Below are positions 9,289 to 18,041 of a stretch of DNA of 64,000 bases, piece after piece. Origin of the DNA: Hyunsoonleella pacifica. GTDB lineage: Bacteria > Bacteroidota > Bacteroidia > Flavobacteriales > Flavobacteriaceae. Location of the stretch: assembly GCF_004310335.1 (NCBI RefSeq), contig NZ_SIRS01000003.1, positions 1-64,000 of the forward strand. Reading direction: 5' to 3'. The position numbers were made by a program, and so were the translations under genes. Position 1 is the stretch's first letter, and each line of letters opens with the position of its first letter. The notes beneath the pieces are model-generated. The model worked only from the letters and a program-made list of their open reading frames with translations, had not been told where the DNA came from and searched no databases.

Positions 9289-10524
9289 TTGCAGTTTATA
9301 TATAGTATAGGCACTTATTTCGCTGGGTTTATTTTAAAAATCGTAGCGCTATTCAACACTAAAATTAAGTTAGGGGTTGATGGTAGAAAACGTACTTTTA
9401 AAATTCTAGAACAACAACTTGAACCTACAGATAAAACCATCTGGTTTCACTGTGCTTCACTTGGCGAGTACGAACAGGGGCTTCCTGTTTTTGAAAAGCT
9501 AAGAGAACATTTTAACAAGCACAAAATTGTATTAAGCTTTTTTTCTCCTTCTGGTTTTGAAATACGAAAAAACACCACAATTGCAGATATTGTTGTGTAT
9601 TTACCTTTAGATACTAAAACAAATGCAAAGCGATTTATTAACCTTCTTCATCCTGAACTTACTGTATTTGTAAAATATGATATTTGGCCTAACTATTTAA
9701 ATTTACTAAAGAAAAAAAATGCTCATACCATTCTAATTTCAGCTATTTTCAGACCTAAGCAAATCTATTTTAAATTTTACGGAAACCTTTTTAGAAAAGC
9801 GCTTTTTACCTTTAACCATATTTTTGTTCAATACGAAAGTTCAAAAAAGCTTTTAGAGTCGATTGGTTATAACGATGTAACTATTTCTGGCGATACCAGG
9901 TATGATAGGGTTAGTAATCAATTAAATAAGAACAATACATTAGATTTTATTGAACGGTTTAAAAGTAACAAGCTATCTGTTGTAATTGGAAGTTCATGGC
10001 CTGAAGATGAGTTATTATTTACTAATTTTATTAATAATAAACACTACCCCGAAGTAAAGTACATTATTGCTCCTCACAATATAAAAACCTCTCAAATCAA
10101 TAATTTTATTTCAAAAACAAACACAAAATCCATTTTATTTTCTGAAATGGAGAACAAGCCATTGGAAGAATATAATGTGTTTATTATAGACACTATTGGT
10201 TACTTGTCAAAAATCTATAGCTACGCAGATATTGCTTATGTTGGTGGGGCAATGGGAACAACAGGGTTGCATAATACACTTGAACCTGCTGTTTTTGGAA
10301 TACCTATATTAATTGGTAGCAACCATAAAAAGTTTCCTGAAGCACAAGCTCTTATTAATAATGGTGGTATGTTCTCTATAAAAAACCAATCACAATTCAA
10401 CAAAGCACTAATAAAATTACTCAAGAACAGTGACTATCGTAAAAAATTAGGGTCTAAAAATTTGGAGTTTGTAAAGAAAAATAGTGGTGCTGTCATCCAA
10501 ATACTAGATTATCTACGTATATAA
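9289..10524 (+). CDS. waaA: 3-deoxy-D-manno-octulosonic acid (Kdo) transferase
   Basis: A 411-residue glycosyltransferase of the KdtA/WaaA family that adds Kdo to lipid A at the inner face of the cytoplasmic membrane. A hydrophobic N-terminal anchor (about 4-22) is followed by the family N-terminal domain with WFHCASLGEYEQGLPVFE, containing the proposed catalytic Glu of the SxGE motif, and a GT-B C-terminal domain with GSSWPEDE, YVGGAMG and HNTLEPAVFGIPILIG. The start is TTG at 9289-9291: no in-frame ATG lies upstream, and TTG places the membrane anchor at the expected position. It diverges from the aminotransferase-galE unit, making this a small LPS-related block. Confidence 0.93.
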   Translation: MQFIYSIGTYFAGFILKIVALFNTKIKLGVDGRKRTFKILEQQLEPTDKTIWFHCASLGEYEQGLPVFEKLREHFNKHKIVLSFFSPSGFEIRKNTTIADIVVYLPLDTKTNAKRFINLLHPELTVFVKYDIWPNYLNLLKKKNAHTILISAIFRPKQIYFKFYGNLFRKALFTFNHIFVQYESSKKLLESIGYNDVTISGDTRYDRVSNQLNKNNTLDFIERFKSNKLSVVIGSSWPEDELLFTNFINNKHYPEVKYIIAPHNIKTSQINNFISKTNTKSILFSEMENKPLEEYNVFIIDTIGYLSKIYSYADIAYVGGAMGTTGLHNTLEPAVFGIPILIGSNHKKFPEAQALINNGGMFSIKNQSQFNKALIKLLKNSDYRKKLGSKNLEFVKKNSGAVIQILDYLRI

Positions 10525-10620
10525 AGTGTTTTTCTTAAAGAAAATCCAAACAATTGTGCGCTTTTTAATTATTAGATATTAAATTGCATACTAAATAATT
10601 AACACTAAAAAATAACTACA

Positions 10621-10998
10621 ATGAAAAAATTAGTATTAGGAACAGCTTTATTATTAGCATTAGGATTGTCTTTCACATCTTGTAGAGACACAAAAAAAGC
10701 TGAATCAGTAGAAGAGGCTGTAGAAAATGCTGCAGAAGCAACTAAAGAAGCAGCAAGTGATGCTGTTGAGGCAGCTGGAGAAGCTGTTGATAAGGCAGGT
10801 GATGCTGTTGAAGGTGCTGTAGACGCTGCAAAAGAAGCTGGAGAAAACGCAGTTGATGCTGCTGGCGAAGCTGTAGATAACGCAGCTAAAAAAGCTGGAG
10901 AAACAGTTGATAAAGCTGTTGATGCTGCTGGAAAAGCCGCTGACAATGCTGCCGATGCTGTAAAGAAAGAAGCAGATAAGTTAAAGTCTAGTCACTAA
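10621..10998 (+). CDS. Small Ala-rich lipoprotein with LEA-like amphipathic repeats
   Basis: This 125-residue protein has a lipoprotein signal (core LGTALLLALGLSF, lipobox FTSC, Cys21). The mature part is almost entirely Ala, Glu, Lys, Asp and Val in a repeating 11-residue-like pattern, such as AVDAAKEAGENAVDAAGEAV. That pattern forms amphipathic helices like those of late-embryogenesis-abundant and apolipoprotein-type proteins. It is likely envelope-anchored and may help protect against desiccation, salt or freezing, but the function is inferred from composition only. It is monocistronic, with a strong terminator 25 bases after the stop. A related LEA-like stretch appears at the N-terminus of the protein at 41307-41783. 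Confidence 0.85.
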   Translation: MKKLVLGTALLLALGLSFTSCRDTKKAESVEEAVENAAEATKEAASDAVEAAGEAVDKAGDAVEGAVDAAKEAGENAVDAAGEAVDNAAKKAGETVDKAVDAAGKAADNAADAVKKEADKLKSSH

Positions 10999-11021
10999 TA
11001 ACGACTAAATTTAATGATTTT

Positions 11022-11048
11022 AAAAACCACCTTTTGGGTGGTTTTTTT
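11022..11048 (+). terminator. Rho-independent terminator after the LEA-like lipoprotein
   Basis: Stem AAAACCACC / GGTGGTTTT with a TTTTG-type loop is followed by a run of T on the plus strand. Confidence 0.88.
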
Positions 11049-11071
11049 GTTTACATACATATTTGAAAACA

Positions 11072-11103
11072 AAAAAGCCTTATCTATTTAGATAAGGCTT
11101 TTA
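11072..11103 (-). terminator. Terminator for the ECF sigma gene
   Basis: A 12-bp perfect stem (AAAAGCCTTATC / GATAAGGCTTTT) with a 6-base loop runs into a T-rich tail when read on the minus strand. It lies about 120 bases past the sigma-factor stop; it could also act on plus-strand transcripts. Confidence 0.75.
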
Positions 11104-11221
11104 CAGAATATTGACCTATTCTCGAACCAATCCATTAATTTTTTTTAAAAAAGGTTTATGCTGCCATATTTAAAACAACAGCAATTAAAGTCACATTAAA
11201 ATATAATATTATAGTACTTAA

Positions 11222-11791
11222 TTAAGATGAGGAAACATTCAAATCGTGCATACATACTTTTATTAAAGCATATGCTCTTCTAATATGACCTTCAACCGTT
11301 TTAATAGAAATTTCTAAGTTTTTAGATATTTCAATATATTTTAAACCAGAAATCTTTTTATCCAAAAACACCTTTTTACATCTCTTAGGAAGTTTATTAA
11401 GGCATAAGTCCAGCTTTGCTAATAGTGCAGCTTTATAATTGTCATCTTCCTCTATAGCAATTGTTGCTTCTTTTACAGAGGATTGATAAAAAGCCAAATA
11501 TTCATCATTCTTTTTGGAGTTATTTTTAAAGGCGTCCATAAGTTTATAATAAACAATTCTATATAGATAGCCTTTAAGTGAAGATTTAATTTTCAGTTTT
11601 TTTCGTTGATGCCAAAGATCTAAAAAAGTATCCTGAACAATATCTTGGATTAAACTACGATCAGGCGTATATTTAAGAGCATACACACAAAGTTCATCAT
11701 AAAACCTGTTATAAATAGTTTCATAAGATTTTAAGTTCCCTTGCTTTAAAGACTTTAAAATAATACTTAAATCTTCACTCTTTTGATCCAT
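11222..11791 (-). CDS. ECF-type RNA polymerase sigma factor (FecI-like, Bacteroidota RpoE type)
   Basis: A 189-residue sigma-70 factor of the extracytoplasmic-function type. Region 2 is at about 20-90 (IYNRFYDELCVYALKY, IQDIVQDTFLDLWHQR, LYRIVYYKLMDAFKNN) and region 4 at about 125-185 (LNKLPKRCKKVFLDK, YIEISKNLEISIKTVEGHIRRA). It lacks extra domains. It is transcribed away from the FecR-like gene 94 bases away. Its likely job is to drive transcription of the STN-SusC/SusD operon once FecR is signalled by the loaded receptor. The divergent layout is less common than a co-directional sigma-FecR pair. Partner specificity is inferred from adjacency. Confidence 0.93.
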   Translation of the reverse strand: MDQKSEDLSIILKSLKQGNLKSYETIYNRFYDELCVYALKYTPDRSLIQDIVQDTFLDLWHQRKKLKIKSSLKGYLYRIVYYKLMDAFKNNSKKNDEYLAFYQSSVKEATIAIEEDDNYKAALLAKLDLCLNKLPKRCKKVFLDKKISGLKYIEISKNLEISIKTVEGHIRRAYALIKVCMHDLNVSSS

Positions 11792-11885
11792 TTACATTAA
11801 ATATTGTGGATAAAACTAAGTAAATTTAAATAAAAATGGAGGGTTTTTGCAATTGTTGAAGACGTAATACTAAAAGCACCAAATA

Positions 11886-13028
11886 ATGAATCAAAAGCAA
11901 ATAGACCATTTAATAGTTAAATTTATAGAGAATGATATTTCTCATCAGGAACTTTTAGATTTAAAAGCGTGGTTAAATAATGCAAACAATAAAGCCTACT
12001 TTGATGAGTACATTAGGGTTAATTATTTAATAAATTTAAAAACACCTTTTAGCCGCGAGTCGTCCTTAGATGAAATTAAAATGGTAATTGCAACTAATTC
12101 CAGAGTTAAAAAGGTGCGCTTCATTAAATATGGTGCAATCGCAGCGTCAATAGCACTTTTAATATCGCTAACTTTTATTTTTAATAGTAATAATTCTCAA
12201 GTTGAAGAATCAATAATAGTAAATAATCAAATAAAAACCGGCACAGATAAGGCAATCCTAACTATGGAAACTGGAGAGGAAGTTGCTTTAGCTAAAGGCG
12301 TCTCTTTTCAAACTCAAAATGCTACTAGTAATGGTGAAGGCATTGTTTATAATAATAATTCTTCCCAGCAATTAGTATATAATTATTTAACTATTCCTCG
12401 AGGAGGAAAATTTTTTATTGAATTATCTGATGGCACTAAAGTTTGGTTAAATTCTGAATCTAAATTTAAATACCCTGTAAGTTTTATAGATGGAGAGGCC
12501 AGAGAAGTTGAATTAGTTTATGGCGAAGCTTATTTTGATGTATCATCTAGTATAAACCATAATGGTTCTGCTTTTAGAGTAATTAATGAAACACAAGAAG
12601 TTCAGGTTTTGGGAACCGAATTTAATATTAAAGCATATAAGGACGATTATCAAATTTTAACCACACTGGTAGAAGGTAAAGTAGCATTAAACATAAAAAA
12701 TGATGTTAAAGTATTAGCACCAAGTGAGCAAGCAAATTTCAATAAACTAAATGAAACCATAGAAATTTCAAAAGTTGATATCTACAATGAAGTTTCTTGG
12801 AAAGAAGGCATCTTCAGTTTTAAAGATAAACCTCTTAAAGATATTATGACTATACTATCTAGATGGTATGATTTTAATGTACTATTTGAAAATAAAGATA
12901 TGGAAAAAGACCTTTTTGGAGGTGTTTTCTCAAAAGACCAGAATATTAAAGATATTTTAAAAATGATTGAAAACTCGAATGCTGCCGTACGCTTCGAAGT
13001 ATCAGAAAAAACAGTTACGGTAAAATAA
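11886..13028 (+). CDS. FecR-family anti-sigma factor / signal relay
   Basis: A 380-residue single-pass inner-membrane protein. Cytoplasmic residues 1-80 would bind the sigma factor, a hydrophobic segment lies near 82-102 (YGAIAASIALLISLTFIF), and the periplasmic FecR domain follows at about 165-260 (IPRGGKFFIELSDGTKVWLN, YGEAYFDVS, VLGTEFNIKAY). A C-terminal DUF4974-type domain is at about 305-380 (FKDKPLKDIMTILSRWYDF). The C-terminal domain is thought to touch the STN domain of the partner receptor, which here is the next gene. Only 100 bases separate it from susC, consistent with one functional unit: receptor, FecR, sigma. Confidence 0.94.
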   Translation: MNQKQIDHLIVKFIENDISHQELLDLKAWLNNANNKAYFDEYIRVNYLINLKTPFSRESSLDEIKMVIATNSRVKKVRFIKYGAIAASIALLISLTFIFNSNNSQVEESIIVNNQIKTGTDKAILTMETGEEVALAKGVSFQTQNATSNGEGIVYNNNSSQQLVYNYLTIPRGGKFFIELSDGTKVWLNSESKFKYPVSFIDGEAREVELVYGEAYFDVSSSINHNGSAFRVINETQEVQVLGTEFNIKAYKDDYQILTTLVEGKVALNIKNDVKVLAPSEQANFNKLNETIEISKVDIYNEVSWKEGIFSFKDKPLKDIMTILSRWYDFNVLFENKDMEKDLFGGVFSKDQNIKDILKMIENSNAAVRFEVSEKTVTVK

Positions 13029-13030
13029 AA

Positions 13031-13080
13031 AAGAGAGCAGAGTTTAGACACATCCTACCGTACCAATCTCTGTCCCTCTT
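13031..13080 (+). promoter_or_regulatory. Imperfect hairpin between fecR and the STN-SusC gene
   Basis: Arms AAGAGAGCAGAG and CTCTGTCCCTCTT pair as two 5-bp blocks around a small internal loop, with a 25-base apical loop and no T-run. It may be an attenuator or an mRNA stability element that uncouples receptor from anti-sigma levels. Weak evidence. Confidence 0.25.
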
Positions 13081-13128
13081 GAGTATTAATTAATTATGAA
13101 GTATAACTAACTAAAAACAATCAAATTT

Positions 13129-16100
13129 ATGGAAATTAATTTTAGTAGAGCTCCTATTCATATTAGGAAAAGACTCTTTATTTGGATTATGAGATTATTC
13201 GTTCTTTTATGTTGCACTTTTACTTTTGGTTTAAACCCTGTTACTGGGTTCTCTCAAAATATTAAAATAAACATTGATCATGACCAGGAATTGTCAGTTA
13301 TAGACGTTTTTGAATTGATAAAAAAAGAAACAGATTATCGGTTTGTTTATCGAACAGAAAGCTTTAAAAACGCACCTAGCGTTAAATTAAACAAAGGTAT
13401 TATTACGGCACACGACTTACTATCTAGATGCCTCTCTTCTAGCAATTATCTCTATGAGCTCACAGCAGATAAAACAATTATTTTAAAACAAAAACCTCCA
13501 GCAAACCAGAATAGAACAATTTCTGGAAAGGTAACCGACGAAAATGGTGTACCATTACCTGGAGTTACCATCTTAGTACATCGCAATGAAAACAATAACT
13601 TTAGAGGAACAACCACCGATTTTGATGGTGGATATGAAATAGCGGTTCAAAAAGGTGATATTGTTAAATTTAGTTATGTCGGTTTTCTTATGCAGAGAAT
13701 TGTTATCGAGGATCAAACCATAATTAACATTACCATGAAAGAAGATGCTTCTAAACTGGATGAGGTTGTCGTTGTAGCGTATGGTAGCGAATCTCGAGAA
13801 AAACTAACTGGAGCAGTAGATAAGGTTGATATAGGTGTATTGCAAACCACTCAAAATGTATCTTTTGCTGATGCTTTAATTGGTGTTGTACCAGGCTTAC
13901 TCGTACAGGAAAGCTTTAACAATCCAGATACGCCTCCATCCATTCTACTTAGAGGTGTAGGCTCTATAAATGCGGATACCGAACCACTAATAGTTATCGA
14001 TGGTGTTCAAATGCCAGCAGGTTTGGCTTCATCTGCTCTAAATGTTAATGATATTGAAGGTATTAGTATTTTAAAAGATGCAGCGGCTACTTCTATTTAT
14101 GGTTCCAGAGGTTCTAATGGCGTTATTTTAGTTACCACTAAAAGAGGAACAAAAAATAGCAAATTACAAGTTGCTGTAAATACAAGATTAGGTTTTAATA
14201 ACCCTAACACGTCATTTACGGACGATCTCATGAACGCCTCTCAAAAACTTGATTACGAGGAATCTTTAGGGTTTTACGATTCCGATGCGGCATTATTGGA
14301 TGAACGTAGAAATTCAGGTAATGATATTAATTGGACCGATTTGTTAGTAAGTAATGAAGTGAGCCAGAATCATGATATTGCTATTTCAGGTGGCGGTAAT
14401 AATTCAAGCTACTACACATCCATATCCTACAGCAACGTCGATAATATTTTTGGTAGTGAATACGAACGTTACACGGCTACAATGCGAGCAGATTTTGAGT
14501 TTAGCAAAAAAATAAAATTAGCCTTGTCTGGAAATTTTGGAAATGTTAATAATCAAGACAGACGTGATGTAGGCAACCCTTTTTCTAATGCTTTTTTATT
14601 AAACCCTTGGGAGCAAGCATTTGATGATTCTGGAAACCCCACAAGATTAATCTCTTTTTTAACAAGCGGTGGAGGCGAACCATTGAATCCTCTTTTTGTA
14701 AGAGACAATACGAGTACGAGATCAGTAAGAAAAAATATTGGTGGAAGTGTTAATTTAATATATAAACCCTTAGAGTGGTTAACCTTAAACGGTATTTTAG
14801 GAGCCAATTATAACACATCCAAGAATACTACCTATGAAAACGAGATTGTCGAAGGTGGAGAACTAAATTTGTCTAATGGTAATAACAACAACTATACGGC
14901 AACACTTATGGCGACCGTTGATAAAACGTTTAATCAACATAATTTCAATCTTCTATTAGGTAATGAATTTAATGAAAATGAAATATCAAGTTTTACAGGA
15001 ATTGGCAGAGGTTTCGAGTCTGATGCAGTTCAAACTTTAAGTGCAGCAGCCAATCCTCCAACAATTTTTGATACTGAAACACATGCCGGGTCTATTTCTT
15101 ATTTTTCAAGGTTAAATTATTCTTTTAACAATACATACAACTTGTCATTATCTTACAGAAGAGACGGTTCATCTAGATTTGGAGACAATAATAAATATGC
15201 CAATTTCTGGGCTATCGGTACTTCCTGGAACCTTCACAATACACTTTTTAAAGAAAGTGAAACGGTAAACAATTTAAAATTACGTTTTACTACAGGAACT
15301 TCTGGTAACGATTTTATTGGAAACTTCTCCTCTCAATCCCTCTATCAATATAGATTTAACTATGATGATGCTGGTGTTCCTACCTTATCAAGAGGAGCTA
15401 ATCCTGATTTAACCTGGGAAAAAAATGAGAACACCAACTTCGGATTGGACTTTGGATTGTTTAATAATAGAATTAACGGTTCTATTGACTATTACATCAG
15501 AACCACTAAGGATTTACTCGCTCAGATTCCAACGCCGTTAACGTCTGGATTTGACTTCTTGGACGCTAATATTGGTAATTTTGAAAATAAAGGCTTCGAA
15601 ATTGCATTAAACACCATCAATGTTCAAAATGATAATTTTAGATGGACTACCAATATTACGTTTGCAACTAACGAAGGAACTGTAGTTTCTTTGATTGAAG
15701 ATCGAGACCTGATCTTAAGAGGTAATATAGCTTACAAACCAGACAGTCCTATAAATGCATTATATCTTGTAGATTGGGCGGGCGTAAATCCAGACACCGG
15801 TTTTAACCAATATAGAGATACCGAAGGGAATCTTATAGATTATGACACAAATCTCCGTGGCGGTAACAGAAACGAAATTACGGAATTAAGAGAAGCTAGC
15901 GATAAAACTGCAATACCGACATATCATGGCGGTGTAACCAATGCGTTTACTTTTAGAAATTTCGACGCTTCTTTTTTAGTTTCATTTTCTGGAGGCAATC
16001 ATATTTTAAATACTGGCTTACACAGCTTATATAATAATGTAAATCTAAATCAACATATTGATGTATTAAACGCATGGCAAAATCCTGGCGACCAAACAAA

Positions 16101-16416
16101 TATTGCGGTTAGAACGGTTGACTCTAGAAGACCTACAACAAGGATATTAACTTCAGATTTCCTGCAGTCTACTCAATTCGTGCAGGACGCTAGTTACATT
16201 AAGCTTAAAAACATTGTTATAGGCTATACGTTAAATAAAACCGTTTCAAAGAAAATAGGTATCGAGCGTTTAAGGATTTTTGCCCAAGCCCAAAACATCC
16301 TTACTATTACAGATGTGGATTATATAGATCCTGAGTTTGCATCAGGATTAGGAGGCATCGGCTTATCCGCACCTATTAATACAGGATTTTCTTTTGGTAT
16401 TAATGCTAACTTTTAA
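13129..16416 (+). CDS. SusC/RagA-family TonB-dependent receptor with N-terminal STN signalling domain
   Basis: A 1095-residue outer-membrane transporter. After a long signal peptide (about 1-43, ending near TGFSQ) come the STN domain at about 45-120 (IDVFELIKKETDYRFVYRTE, LLSRCLSSSNYLYEL), a carboxypeptidase-like domain (about 128-210), and the TonB-box-like DEVVVVAYGSESREKLTGAV. Plug and barrel follow (ISILKDAAATSIYGSRGSNG). The STN domain is the hallmark of receptors that report ligand loading to a FecR/ECF-sigma pair, here immediately upstream. It is followed 10 bases later by its susD partner. No direct clue to the ligand is present. The downstream peptidase-type and redox genes fit peptide-like substrates but lie beyond a terminator. 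Confidence 0.95.
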   Translation: MEINFSRAPIHIRKRLFIWIMRLFVLLCCTFTFGLNPVTGFSQNIKINIDHDQELSVIDVFELIKKETDYRFVYRTESFKNAPSVKLNKGIITAHDLLSRCLSSSNYLYELTADKTIILKQKPPANQNRTISGKVTDENGVPLPGVTILVHRNENNNFRGTTTDFDGGYEIAVQKGDIVKFSYVGFLMQRIVIEDQTIINITMKEDASKLDEVVVVAYGSESREKLTGAVDKVDIGVLQTTQNVSFADALIGVVPGLLVQESFNNPDTPPSILLRGVGSINADTEPLIVIDGVQMPAGLASSALNVNDIEGISILKDAAATSIYGSRGSNGVILVTTKRGTKNSKLQVAVNTRLGFNNPNTSFTDDLMNASQKLDYEESLGFYDSDAALLDERRNSGNDINWTDLLVSNEVSQNHDIAISGGGNNSSYYTSISYSNVDNIFGSEYERYTATMRADFEFSKKIKLALSGNFGNVNNQDRRDVGNPFSNAFLLNPWEQAFDDSGNPTRLISFLTSGGGEPLNPLFVRDNTSTRSVRKNIGGSVNLIYKPLEWLTLNGILGANYNTSKNTTYENEIVEGGELNLSNGNNNNYTATLMATVDKTFNQHNFNLLLGNEFNENEISSFTGIGRGFESDAVQTLSAAANPPTIFDTETHAGSISYFSRLNYSFNNTYNLSLSYRRDGSSRFGDNNKYANFWAIGTSWNLHNTLFKESETVNNLKLRFTTGTSGNDFIGNFSSQSLYQYRFNYDDAGVPTLSRGANPDLTWEKNENTNFGLDFGLFNNRINGSIDYYIRTTKDLLAQIPTPLTSGFDFLDANIGNFENKGFEIALNTINVQNDNFRWTTNITFATNEGTVVSLIEDRDLILRGNIAYKPDSPINALYLVDWAGVNPDTGFNQYRDTEGNLIDYDTNLRGGNRNEITELREASDKTAIPTYHGGVTNAFTFRNFDASFLVSFSGGNHILNTGLHSLYNNVNLNQHIDVLNAWQNPGDQTNIAVRTVDSRRPTTRILTSDFLQSTQFVQDASYIKLKNIVIGYTLNKTVSKKIGIERLRIFAQAQNILTITDVDYIDPEFASGLGGIGLSAPINTGFSFGINANF

Positions 16417-16426
16417 TTAAAAAACT

Positions 16427-17824
16427 ATGAAAACAATCATAAAATTTATATTTATATTTTTAGTAACCATCGGACTTACAAACTGTTCTGATGATATTAT
16501 AGAGAAAGAACCACTTGATGAAGTATCTCCAGAAAATTTGCTTCAAACAGAAGGTGGTTTTAGGACTGCTCTTGATGGGGTTTACGGTATCATGCAAGAA
16601 GATTTTTTAGGATATAACTTTTGCATTTACTCTATTCCGGAAGCCATAAATGATGATATCATTGCGGGAGATCCTAATGGTTTTACTTTTGAAAACACTC
16701 ATGCTGATATTTATCCATTAGCGTATGATGCTACGACATTTCAAATTGAAGGATTTTGGAGAGAGTCTTATAAAGCGATTAATAATGTTAATGCTATTAT
16801 AAAAGCTGCGAGAACAAGTAGTTTGGCTAACAAAGACGCGTTTCTCGCAGAAGCACTTGGTATCAGAGCCATGTTGTATTATAACTTGTATCGCTTCTTT
16901 GCACCAGCTTACAATACAGATGCTAACGCTTCAGCAATTCCATACAAATTCGAAACGGAGGCACTTCTAGATACAAAGCCTAGAAATACGAATCAAGAAG
17001 TTATAAATTTTGTCTTAAGCGATCTATTAGAAGCAACAAGTTTAGCTGAAAACGATGTTAATTCTTATAGAATGTCTAAAACAGCTATTGAAGCATTAAC
17101 AGCTCGAGTTTATCACGAAACAAATGATTTTTCTAATGCCATTACCTATGCGGAGCGTGCCTTAACAGATGCTAGGTATATGCTTGATACCGATGCTACA
17201 GCCTTACAAAATCAATGGCAGCTGGACGATTCGAATGAAATCATTTTCAGAATTCGCTTTGAAGAATCGGATGCTAGCTTTAACGCCGCCTTATTATCCA
17301 TACCATTATTTTTCAGTTTTCCGTATTTTGTCTCCGATGATTTAATAAATCTTTACGATCAAACCAACGACACTAGGTTTGCTACTTATTTTGAACCAGA
17401 GCCCTTTGGCTCAGGAGCTTTTTATCCCGTAAAGCATGCTGGTACCAGAACTGCCGATCCAGATGCTTTTAATCCAGGGGCAATAGATATTAAATTGATA
17501 CGTGTTCCAGAATTACACCTAATTCTTGCTGAGGCTTATGATAAAACAGGAAATGGAGGTATGGCATTAAATCATTTAAATATTTTAAGAAATGCTAGAG
17601 GCTTGGGTGATTATGTAGGTGGTGATTTATCAAATGAAATTTTAGATGAACGCCGACGTGAACTTGCTTTTGAAGGTTTTAGGTTTACCGATTTAAAACG
17701 ACTGGGGCTTGGGTTTACAAGACCTGACGGTACATCATTAGCTCCAAATGCAGATCGTTTTGCCTTACCAATTCCTCAACTGGAAATAGACAGATCTGGT
17801 TTAATGCAAAATGATGGGTATTAA
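16427..17824 (+). CDS. SusD/RagB-family outer-membrane nutrient-binding lipoprotein
   Basis: A 465-residue lipoprotein partner of the STN-SusC receptor. The lipobox ends LVTIGLTNC (Cys21). The N-terminal SusD-like segment has LLQTEGGFRTALDGVYGIM and WRESYKAINNVNAIIKA. The C-terminal SusD domain shows VPELHLILAEAYDKTG, LNILRNARGL, ILDERRRELAFEGFRFTDLKRLG and the terminal FALPIPQLEIDRSG motif. It lies 10 bases after susC and is the last gene before a strong terminator, so the regulated unit is receptor plus binding lipoprotein. The ligand is unknown. Confidence 0.95.
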   Translation: MKTIIKFIFIFLVTIGLTNCSDDIIEKEPLDEVSPENLLQTEGGFRTALDGVYGIMQEDFLGYNFCIYSIPEAINDDIIAGDPNGFTFENTHADIYPLAYDATTFQIEGFWRESYKAINNVNAIIKAARTSSLANKDAFLAEALGIRAMLYYNLYRFFAPAYNTDANASAIPYKFETEALLDTKPRNTNQEVINFVLSDLLEATSLAENDVNSYRMSKTAIEALTARVYHETNDFSNAITYAERALTDARYMLDTDATALQNQWQLDDSNEIIFRIRFEESDASFNAALLSIPLFFSFPYFVSDDLINLYDQTNDTRFATYFEPEPFGSGAFYPVKHAGTRTADPDAFNPGAIDIKLIRVPELHLILAEAYDKTGNGGMALNHLNILRNARGLGDYVGGDLSNEILDERRRELAFEGFRFTDLKRLGLGFTRPDGTSLAPNADRFALPIPQLEIDRSGLMQNDGY

Positions 17825-17973
17825 TACGAATTTACTTTTATGGCAAGTTCTAAACCTATTAGGGCTATTGGTCATCTGCTTTTTAATTTATAAGGTTTAT
17901 AAATACATGAGCAGAAACCCTAAATAATTTAAGGGCATACTAAATAATTTTTTTTTTGAGTTAGTCTTCAATT

Positions 17974-18013
17974 AATAAAGGTGGTACTATTAATCAACCA
18001 CCTTTATTTTTTT
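17974..18013 (+). terminator. Strong terminator after the SusC/SusD pair
   Basis: A perfect 12-bp stem (AATAAAGGTGGT / ACCACCTTTATT) with an 11-base loop ends in a T-run. It isolates the receptor operon from the amidohydrolase-thioredoxin genes that follow. Confidence 0.88.
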
Positions 18014-18041
18014 AGTCTCCCTGATATAATAATTATATGAA

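Noticed and set aside
10605-10946. Open frame on the minus strand opposite the LEA-like lipoprotein, Ser/Ala/Thr-rich
   Set aside because: It is the antisense shadow of the repetitive Ala-codon pattern of the plus-strand gene, which has a lipobox and its own terminator.
17840-17893. 17-codon reading frame between SusD and the terminator
   Set aside because: Too short, no signal, no conservation can be judged; nothing supports translation.
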